Shown in pieces: positions 42,527 through 48,322 of a stretch of DNA of 48,322 nucleotides. Source of the stretch: Pseudomonadota bacterium. Its GTDB lineage: Bacteria; Myxococcota_A; UBA9042. A program made the translations under genes and the position numbers. The stretch spans positions 1 to 48,322 of the forward strand of contig SXRM01000388.1 of assembly GCA_005792545.1 (NCBI GenBank), given 5' to 3'. The notes under the pieces are model-generated. The model worked only from the letters and a program-made list of their open reading frames with translations, made no database searches and had not been told where the DNA came from. Position 1 is the stretch's first letter; every line of letters begins with the position of its first letter.

Positions 42527-44710
42527 CTAGTACTCGAACCCAGACGCCCCAATGAACTCGCGCAGAATCGACGTCGGTGGCACGTGGTCCGGGTAGATCG
42601 TGACAAAGCGGTCGAGCAACTCCAGCAGCCGCGATGCCGTCGCGAACGCAGGATCATCCTGCGGCACCTCGAGCAAATACCGCTGCGCGTAGACCTTGAG
42701 CACGCTCAATTCATAAGGCAGCGACGAGTCAAACACCGCGCTGGCCAGGTGCTGGTAGGGCATGATGTGCTTGCGTTCACCGGCGCGCACGCTCGGCCAG
42801 CGCGCGATCGTCGCTTGGGCATTGTGGTTGCGGCCGTGGCGGTCGCGCACCATGCGGCGCAGCAGTCGCACGTCTGACGTGGTCACCCGGCTCAAGCGGT
42901 CGAACGGCAACTGCGCCAGCGGACAGATGAATACCGAGAACACCTCGTCGCGCGCCAGGCCTTGCAGCAACTGCGGGTTCAGGCCGTGGATGCCTTCCAT
43001 CAGCAGCACGCCGTCGTCGCCCAGTTCGAGGTGTGGTCCGCCATCCGGCAGGCTTTTGCCGGAGTGGAAGTCATAGCGCGCAGTCTTGACTGACCGCCCT
43101 CGCAGCAACGCCTGCACGTGGTCATGCAAAAGTGGCAGCCGCAGCGCATGCAGCGACTCAAAGTCATAGTCGCCCGAAGCGTCACGCGGCGTCTCGCTGC
43201 GGTCGCAGTAGTAGTTGTCGAGCGACAGGCCCACCGGTCGCAGCCCGCACACCTGCAGCTGCACGTTGAGCCGCTCGATGAAGGTGGTCGTGCCCGACGA
43301 CGACGGTCCCGCAATGGTCACCACGCGCGGACGGCACCCGTTGTCGTTCGGGTGGGCGATGCGGCTGGCGATGTCGATGATGCCGCGCTCTTGAAAGCCC
43401 TCGGCCACCCGAATCATCCCGGCGACGTTGCCCTGGATGCATGCGGCATTGAACGCCCCCACGCTCTTGACCCCCAGCGCCGCCAACCACTTGGCATGCG
43501 GGCTGGTCATGTCGACCGTCAGGCGCGAGATCTGCTGCACTTCGCGGTCGTGCGCGGCGCCGCCGTGGATGCCCGGCTCAACGGTGTTGTGGCCGTCTTG
43601 CGTGCGTGGGTACTGCAACAGCAGTCCGTCGTTGTCTGCAAGGACCCTGAAGCCGCCAAGAAGCTGCGTAGCTTCGCACAGTGGACTCAGCGACAGGGCA
43701 TAGACCTCGCCGTAGCTACACAACGGTACCCGCTGCCCAAACCAGGTGCGCAGCAATTCGCAGGTGCCGTGCCAGCCGCGCTCCGAGAAATGATCGCGCG
43801 CCTCTTGCACCGACCACCACTCCTGCCGGCTGCGCAGGCCCGCTCGGACGAGTGCCGCCGCGGTCTGTTGCAGCTGTTCGGCCAGCCGCGCCAGATCCAC
43901 GCCCGGCGGCCCAAGCACGTCGATGCGCTGGCCGTAGCCGACCGAGTAGCCCATGACCAGGTGCAGCGTCGGGTCGATGCGCCAGGCGGCTTCGAGCATC
44001 ATCAGCGCCAGCGAGTGCCGCCACACCAGATGGCCCTCTGGGTGCTCGATGGTCAGCGGCGCCACGGTGCAGCGCGTCGTCAACGGTAAACTCAGGCTCT
44101 CGACGCGGCAATTGACCAACGCGGCCACCACCGGCTTGCCGGCGACCTCGGCGGGCAGCACTGTCGACGCTGCCACGCCACAGCGCACGTTGATCTCGTG
44201 ATCGTCGACCCGGACCGCGACTTCGGCTCGCCGCCGCCAGTTGCGCTCGGCCAGCAACAGCGAGACAGTGTCGGTCATCGCCTCCAAGCGATGGGCGACG
44301 CCGCCGACGAGCGCGCGCAGCAGCCGCATCGCCGTGTCCGGGTGGGTTGCCGCCAGGTCCTCAAATACCGCCCATGTCAGGCACAGCGCCCGACCGGCCG
44401 TGGTCGCCACGATCGATGCCGCGCGCGGCCGACCGCTCAGCAAGCCCAACTCGCCGAAATGGTCACCCGGGCCGAGCGCTCCGATCTCCAAGCCGTCGCG
44501 AACGATGCCCGCTGCCCCGGAGACGAGCACGTACAGTGCCCGGTCGCCCTCGCCGCGCGCGATGATGGTCTCGCCTGGTCCAAGCTCGCGCGGCACCATG
44601 CGCTCAGCCAGGATCACGATATCGCCTGCGTTGGCTGCGTCGCGAAGGAATGGGGCGTCGGACAGGGCTAGCACGGCCTCCGTCAGTTTGCCGCTCGCAG
44701 ATGCCGTCAT
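42527..44710 (-). CDS. cNMP-binding domain fused to TGS-type nucleoside kinase with altered Walker A
   Basis: A 727-residue fusion. Residues about 30-145 are a cyclic-nucleotide-binding domain (FGELGLLSGRPRAASI, with Arg96 in the phosphate cassette). Residues about 165-265 resemble TGS and threonyl-tRNA synthetase editing-type domains (GKPVVAALVN; GHLVWRHSLALMML). From about 462 to the end is a uridine-kinase/phosphoribulokinase-like domain. Its P-loop reads GPSSSGTTTF (468-477), with Thr474 where the family has the ATP-binding Lys. The lid and base-binding text (LSLDNYY) is retained. It may be an ATP-modified or regulatory kinase relative. The ATG at 44710 follows GAGGT. It diverges from the exported protein gene at 44836. 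Confidence 0.82.
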   Translation of the reverse strand: MTASASGKLTEAVLALSDAPFLRDAANAGDIVILAERMVPRELGPGETIIARGEGDRALYVLVSGAAGIVRDGLEIGALGPGDHFGELGLLSGRPRAASIVATTAGRALCLTWAVFEDLAATHPDTAMRLLRALVGGVAHRLEAMTDTVSLLLAERNWRRRAEVAVRVDDHEINVRCGVAASTVLPAEVAGKPVVAALVNCRVESLSLPLTTRCTVAPLTIEHPEGHLVWRHSLALMMLEAAWRIDPTLHLVMGYSVGYGQRIDVLGPPGVDLARLAEQLQQTAAALVRAGLRSRQEWWSVQEARDHFSERGWHGTCELLRTWFGQRVPLCSYGEVYALSLSPLCEATQLLGGFRVLADNDGLLLQYPRTQDGHNTVEPGIHGGAAHDREVQQISRLTVDMTSPHAKWLAALGVKSVGAFNAACIQGNVAGMIRVAEGFQERGIIDIASRIAHPNDNGCRPRVVTIAGPSSSGTTTFIERLNVQLQVCGLRPVGLSLDNYYCDRSETPRDASGDYDFESLHALRLPLLHDHVQALLRGRSVKTARYDFHSGKSLPDGGPHLELGDDGVLLMEGIHGLNPQLLQGLARDEVFSVFICPLAQLPFDRLSRVTTSDVRLLRRMVRDRHGRNHNAQATIARWPSVRAGERKHIMPYQHLASAVFDSSLPYELSVLKVYAQRYLLEVPQDDPAFATASRLLELLDRFVTIYPDHVPPTSILREFIGASGFEY

Positions 44711-44835
44711 GCTTACCTCGCCGTCCGCGGCATCGTGCCCAAAAGCGCGGCGGGTGCACAGGGGGCCTAGATCGAAAGCGCACGCCGAGCGTCGCAGCCT
44801 GCAGCCCGCGGTCCGTCCGCCGGTCGAGGTCGTCC

Positions 44836-45774
44836 ATGTTTGCATCGCGATTGAGTTCCCTCTTGCTCGCGGCCACGGTCGCAGTGGCGTGCGCCGCAAG
44901 CCGGTCGGCCGAGGCCTGGCCTGGCGACCGCGTTTCCGCCGGCAGCTACAGCTTTGACATCGTCGACCCCGGCGGTTCGCCACTGCGCACCTTTGGCCAC
45001 AACGGCCGCAGCTACGTGCTCGGCGCCGAGGGCCAGCGCTACAAGATCGTGGTACGCAACCACAGCGGCCGGCGCGTCGAAGCCGTGGTCTCGGTCGACG
45101 GCCGCGACGCCATCGACGGCAAGCCCGCCAACTGGTCCAAGCCCGGGTACATCGTCCCCGCCTATGGTCAGGTGACCATCGAGGGCTTTCGCGTCAGCTT
45201 GCGCGACGTCGCCGCCTTTCGCTTTGCGCCCGTCGCCGACTCGTATGCCGCGCAGATGGGCAACGATCGCAACGTCGGCGTCGTCGGCGTCGCGGTGTTC
45301 ACGGAGCGATACGTTCCGCCACCGCGGCCGGTGATGCGTCGCGAGGAGTACCGCCGCGGTTACGATGACGAGCGCGAAGCCAAGGCAGAGAGCGCTCCGA
45401 GGTCGGCGCCCACCGCCAAAGCAGACGCAGGCAAAGCCGCCGGTGGAGGGCAAAGTGGCCGTGCCGCTGCCGAAGCCAGCGAGCCAGCGCCGCGCGATCG
45501 TCCCAGCGAGCGCCCCGGCCTGGGCACCGCATACGGCGAGCGCACCCACAGCCCGGTGGTACAGGTCGACTTCGTGCGCGCGCGGCCGCACAACCCCGAG
45601 ACGCTGCTGGGCGCCCGCTACAACGATCGCCCAGGGCTGTTGGCGCTCGGCATCGACGTGGACGGCAACCGCTATCGCCGGTACCACTACGACGCCTGGC
45701 AGCGCGAGACCGCCCGGCCGTTTGCCAATCTGCCGCCCTCTTTCAGCGCGCCGCCGCCCGGCTGGGAAGAATAA
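44836..45774 (+). CDS. Exported protein of unknown function
   Basis: A 312-residue protein with a signal peptide (hydrophobic residues 6-19) that may or may not be a lipoprotein signal (Cys19 follows AVA). Residues about 30-155 form a beta-rich domain with internal phrases (RSYVLGAEGQRYKIVVRNHSGRRVEAVVSVDGRD) typical of a carbohydrate- or envelope-related beta sandwich. Residues about 170-235 are a Lys/Ala/Glu linker, and the C-terminus is basic. The ATG at 44836 has GAGG upstream. It converges on the amidohydrolase gene with a 3-base gap. Confidence 0.65.
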   Translation: MFASRLSSLLLAATVAVACAASRSAEAWPGDRVSAGSYSFDIVDPGGSPLRTFGHNGRSYVLGAEGQRYKIVVRNHSGRRVEAVVSVDGRDAIDGKPANWSKPGYIVPAYGQVTIEGFRVSLRDVAAFRFAPVADSYAAQMGNDRNVGVVGVAVFTERYVPPPRPVMRREEYRRGYDDEREAKAESAPRSAPTAKADAGKAAGGGQSGRAAAEASEPAPRDRPSERPGLGTAYGERTHSPVVQVDFVRARPHNPETLLGARYNDRPGLLALGIDVDGNRYRRYHYDAWQRETARPFANLPPSFSAPPPGWEE

Positions 45775-45777
45775 GGA

Positions 45778-46680
45778 CTACGCCTGCCAAAACCGCGCCG
45801 CGTTGTCGCGCGCAATGGCCGCAAACGCGCCGTCGTCAACGATGCGCGCAGCCAGCACCGAGATCTCGCGGTCGGCGTCGTAGGGCACGATCGGGTAGTC
45901 CGTGCCATACAGCACGCGGTCGGCACACGCCTCGAGCTGTGCCCAATCCGGGCCGTGGTCAAAGTAGTCGGCGCACGCCATCGCCGTATCCACGTACAGC
46001 CCCTCAAACTGCCGTGTCAGCTCCAGGTAGTCGGCAAATTCGTCGGCGCCTATGTGCGGCACCACCAGCTTGAGATCCGGCAAGCGCCGCAGGACAGAGC
46101 GGGTCCGCGCCACGTCGCACAACGTCCGGGTGTTCACGCCATACGCCGCCGACGAGGGCTCCTTGCCCGCATGCACGACCGCCGGCACGTGCAGCTGCGC
46201 GCAGCGGGCAAGTACGCGCATCACGCGCGGATCGTCGATGGCGAGCTTACTAACATGGCAGTGGATCTTGATGCCGCGCAGGTGCAGGCGGCCGATGGCC
46301 TCGTCGACAATCGCAAGGTCGTCCGGTTCGCCTGGCAGCACCGCGCCGACGCCAATGACCTGCGGATGCGCCTGGCACAGCTCCGCAACAAAGCGATTGA
46401 GGTAGCCGCTGACGCCCGGCTTGTGGGCGAAGGCCAGCGCGACAGCTTTGGCGGTGCCGCTGACGACCAGCTGGTCGACGACCGCCTCGGCGTTGCCGCG
46501 AAACTGGATGTTCCAGGCGTTGGCGTCGAACCAGCGATGCAGCGCGGCGTAGATGGCGTCCGGAAAAAGGTGGACGTGACTGTCCCAAAGTCCACGGAGG
46601 CTGCCGGCGGCGCGGCGGCTGCGAAGTCGCTCGACTTGTTCGGTAGAAAACTGGGGCGGCTGCAGCGTGGGCACCCGCAT
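45778..46680 (-). CDS. Amidohydrolase family metal-dependent hydrolase
   Basis: A 300-residue amidohydrolase (TIM-barrel, amidohydrolase-2 type). Metal ligands are His35 and His37 (DSHVHLF), later His in KIHCH and VVHAGK, an IGADEF strand and the terminal Asp in LYGTDYPI. It probably hydrolyses or decarboxylates a cyclic or aromatic substrate; the substrate is unknown. The ATG at 46680 is chosen because upstream in-frame text is Arg/Gly shadow sequence. It lies downstream of the HicB-like gene on the same strand, separated by 65 bases. Confidence 0.87.
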   Translation of the reverse strand: MRVPTLQPPQFSTEQVERLRSRRAAGSLRGLWDSHVHLFPDAIYAALHRWFDANAWNIQFRGNAEAVVDQLVVSGTAKAVALAFAHKPGVSGYLNRFVAELCQAHPQVIGVGAVLPGEPDDLAIVDEAIGRLHLRGIKIHCHVSKLAIDDPRVMRVLARCAQLHVPAVVHAGKEPSSAAYGVNTRTLCDVARTRSVLRRLPDLKLVVPHIGADEFADYLELTRQFEGLYVDTAMACADYFDHGPDWAQLEACADRVLYGTDYPIVPYDADREISVLAARIVDDGAFAAIARDNAARFWQA

Positions 46681-46745
46681 GACCCCAGCTTGCCGCGACA
46701 AGCAAGCGGCGCAGGGTGTCCAAGCCAAGTCGAGCTGGCCGGCGA

Positions 46746-47003
46746 TCACGCTTTCGGTAGGTACACTGCCATCGACTGCACGGGCACTTCGGTGGTGTCG
46801 CTGGGAAACGGGTCGCCCATCTCGCGGCGCACCTCCAGGGCCAGCACGATGGCTTCGCGAGCAGACTCCTGGGCTTCGCGCAGGGTAGTGCCCGTGCCGC
46901 ATACCTCGGGCAGAGCCGGCACGAAGATGGTGAAGCCGCCGCCCGGCTCCGGCAGGAACACGGTGGTGTAATTGAACACGTCGGCTTGGCCAGTATCGGT
47001 CAT
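46746..47003 (-). CDS. Lone HicB-like protein
   Basis: An 85-residue HicB-fold protein (degraded RNase H fold; NYTTVFLPEPGGGFTIFVPALPEVCGTGTTLREAQ). HicB antitoxins normally sit with a small HicA toxin and often carry a C-terminal DNA-binding tail. Neither a hicA gene nor such a tail is present here, so it is an orphan that may have a different job. The ATG at 47003 has GAGGGC upstream. It is divergent from the rhodanese gene. Confidence 0.8.
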   Translation of the reverse strand: MTDTGQADVFNYTTVFLPEPGGGFTIFVPALPEVCGTGTTLREAQESAREAIVLALEVRREMGDPFPSDTTEVPVQSMAVYLPKA

Positions 47004-47171
47004 CGTGCCCTCGGCTGGCGATGCGCCCCGCAGGTCGCGGGCCAAGTGTGGCCGTTTTCCGCCCGGGCGGTCAATGCTGGCGCGGCAAGGTCGTCGCAAT
47101 TGCACTTGGCGCGCGCCGCGGGGCGGCCTACCTTGCGGCCGTACGGCGTTCGTTCGCCACACAGAGGCCCG

Positions 47172-47546
47172 ATGCCCGACATGATTGCCCTCGCTGCCGC
47201 CGCGATCGTGGTCGCCACTGTGTGGCTGGCCATGAAAAACGGCCGGGTCGACCCGCATGAGGCGGCGCGGTTGGTCCGCGATGGCGCATTGCTGCTCGAC
47301 GTGCGGTCGGACGCGGAGTTTGCCGAGGGCCACTTGGCCGGTGCAGTTCACGCTCCGGTCGATGCGCTGCGCGCCCAGCCACTTGGGTATGCGTCGCCGG
47401 ATCAAGCTGTGGTGGTTTACTGTCGCAGCGGTGCCCGCTCGGCGTTGGCCGCTCGCGCGCTGCGCGCTGCGGGTTGCAAGCACGTCTTCAACTTAGGGCC
47501 GATGTCGGCGTGGCCAGCTGAGCGGATAGCGCGGGGCGAAGGCTGA
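47172..47546 (+). CDS. Rhodanese-like sulfurtransferase, membrane-anchored
   Basis: A 124-residue single-domain rhodanese with active-site Cys84 in the CRSGAR loop and the RSDAEFAEGHLAGAV signature at 45-59. Residues 3-21 are a hydrophobic helix, so it is anchored to the inner membrane with the domain in the cytoplasm or periplasm. It transfers sulfane sulfur; the donor and acceptor are unknown. The ATG at 47172 has AGAGG upstream. It converges on apaG with a 12-base gap. Confidence 0.9.
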   Translation: MPDMIALAAAAIVVATVWLAMKNGRVDPHEAARLVRDGALLLDVRSDAEFAEGHLAGAVHAPVDALRAQPLGYASPDQAVVVYCRSGARSALAARALRAAGCKHVFNLGPMSAWPAERIARGEG

Positions 47547-47558
47547 GGATCGGCACGT

Positions 47559-47948
47559 TCAGTTAAACGCGTCCGGGTGCACCAACGCGAACTCCGCGAT
47601 GTCGACGTCAAAGCCGTCGCCTTCTTCGGTGACCATGTGGTACTTGCCCTGCATGGTGCCAAACGCGGAGTCGAGCGGACAGCCTGACGTGTAGCGAAAG
47701 CCCTCGCGCGGAGCCAGCCGCGGCTGCTGACCGACGACGCCTGGGCCACGGACCTGCTCGACCTTGCCGTCGGCGTTGGTGATCGTCCACTCGCGGCTCA
47801 TCAGCTGCACGGTCTGGCTGCCCAGGTTCTGGATGGTAATCTGGTAGGCAAAGAACCACTGGTGGCGGTCGGGCGCCGAGTGCTCAGGCACGAAGACAGC
47901 TTGAACATCGACGCGGATGTCGCGGGTGGTCGCGGTCGAGGTGGTCAT
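47559..47948 (-). CDS. apaG: ApaG protein
   Basis: A 129-residue ApaG, a fibronectin-type-III-like fold. The conserved RGPGVVGQQP loop and the following FRYTSGCPLDSAFGTMQGKYHMV segment identify the family. Its cellular role is unsettled: it has been linked to Co2+/Mg2+ handling and to nucleotide polyphosphate binding. The ATG at 47948 starts 29 bases after the end of the Lys/Ala/Pro-rich gene on the same strand, so it is probably cotranscribed with it. Confidence 0.93.
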   Translation of the reverse strand: MTTSTATTRDIRVDVQAVFVPEHSAPDRHQWFFAYQITIQNLGSQTVQLMSREWTITNADGKVEQVRGPGVVGQQPRLAPREGFRYTSGCPLDSAFGTMQGKYHMVTEEGDGFDVDIAEFALVHPDAFN

Positions 47949-47977
47949 GGATCCTCGCCGGCCGGGCTCAGGTGCGG

Positions 47978-48322
47978 TTAGCGGCCGGCGGCGCCCTTAT
48001 TCTGCGCAGACGGCATGGCCTTCGCAACCGGCTTTTGCAAAGCAGCATTGGCCTTGGCAGCGGGCTTCGCCACCGCGCCGGCCGCTGGTGCCGGACGTGC
48101 GGGGCCCGGGGCTCCAGGCTTGCCCGGCGCGACGACTGGCGGCCTAGGACTGCCCACTTTGGGCGGAATCAGCTTGGCGGGCGCCGCGGCGACGGGCTTG
48201 CCTGCGACCGGGGCCGGTCGGACCAGCCCTGGCTTGGCGACGCCTGGCTTGGCAGGCGGCGGCAGAGCAGGGCGGCCGACGGCTCCCGCGGGTGACGGCC
48301 GCGCGGCTGCCGGCTTGGCGGC
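47978..48322 (-). CDS. C-terminus of a Lys/Ala/Pro-rich protein (partial)
   Basis: At least 114 codons, running off the window, end at TAA (47978-47980). The translation is almost only Ala, Pro, Lys, Gly, Val and Arg in loose KPAA/PAKPG units, like histone-H1-type or periplasm-spanning tails. Codon use is normal for the neighbourhood and the frame stays open to the window edge, so it is a real tail. The N-terminal domain that would identify it lies outside the window. Confidence 0.6.
   Translation of the reverse strand, partial: AAKPAAARPSPAGAVGRPALPPPAKPGVAKPGLVRPAPVAGKPVAAAPAKLIPPKVGSPRPPVVAPGKPGAPGPARPAPAAGAVAKPAAKANAALQKPVAKAMPSAQNKGAAGR

Noticed and set aside
42527-42545. tRNA-like TCGAACCC segment
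   Set aside because: It is the 3' end of the kinase-fusion coding sequence, and no cloverleaf arms surround it.

Overview
This is a GC-rich bacterial window with no tRNA, rRNA, CRISPR array or recognisable transposase. The proteins point to a Myxococcota-like (delta-proteobacterial) chromosome. At least eight genes look like lipoproteins. There are MopE-type Asp-rich metal-binding motifs, thrombospondin type-3 calcium repeats, huge cysteine-repeat surface lipoproteins, a TonB-dependent receptor carrying its own TonB C-terminal domain, and a PxxKW-type cysteine-rich protein. The assignment comes from protein style, not from a marker phylogeny, and is moderate in confidence.

Layout. 1-2749: two lipoproteins around a palindromic repeat cluster. 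2764-8956: metG-mogA operon (minus), a large RND/MMPL exporter (plus) and an enoyl-CoA hydratase whose 3' end overlaps the exporter. 9023-12177: PxxKW protein, ribosomal protein bS21, a beta-barrel protein and a type I asparaginase. 12244-18904: a plus-strand run with a metzincin-like lipoprotein, a TPM-like membrane protein, a protein ending in a ten-cysteine C-x-x-D tail, a radical SAM/SPASM enzyme and an MscS channel. 18901-28327 (minus): a DksA-like zinc-finger protein, a TetR plus TonB-receptor pair, and an 1871-residue lipoprotein with 32 cysteine repeats. 28511-36440 (plus): FadL-like porin plus lipoprotein, a membrane-SRPBCC fusion, and a purine-ureide operon (allantoicase-OHCU decarboxylase fusion, HIU hydrolase, ureidoglycolate lyase, class V PLP enzyme). 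36461-40994: three lipoproteins, one with 11 cysteine repeats, and rimO. 41214-48322: an ATP-grasp enzyme, a cNMP-binding/nucleoside-kinase fusion, an amidohydrolase, a lone HicB-like protein, a rhodanese, ApaG and the end of a Lys/Ala/Pro-rich protein.

The best candidate for an undescribed system is 14860-17749. There a radical SAM/SPASM enzyme with an apparent N-terminal PqqD-like recognition domain follows a protein whose only ten cysteines all lie in its last 51 residues, each preceded by Asp and mostly spaced every four residues. This looks like a repeat-modifying RiPP-type maturation pair, with Cys-Asp thioether chemistry as a testable guess. A second strong signal is a pair of about 145-bp intergenic elements (14667-14810 and 41057-41201). 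They share an 85%-identical 54-nt core and the same fold, with compensatory changes and differently sequenced but equally paired arms.

All calls are from reading the sequence and translations. No database search, structure prediction or phylogeny was run.
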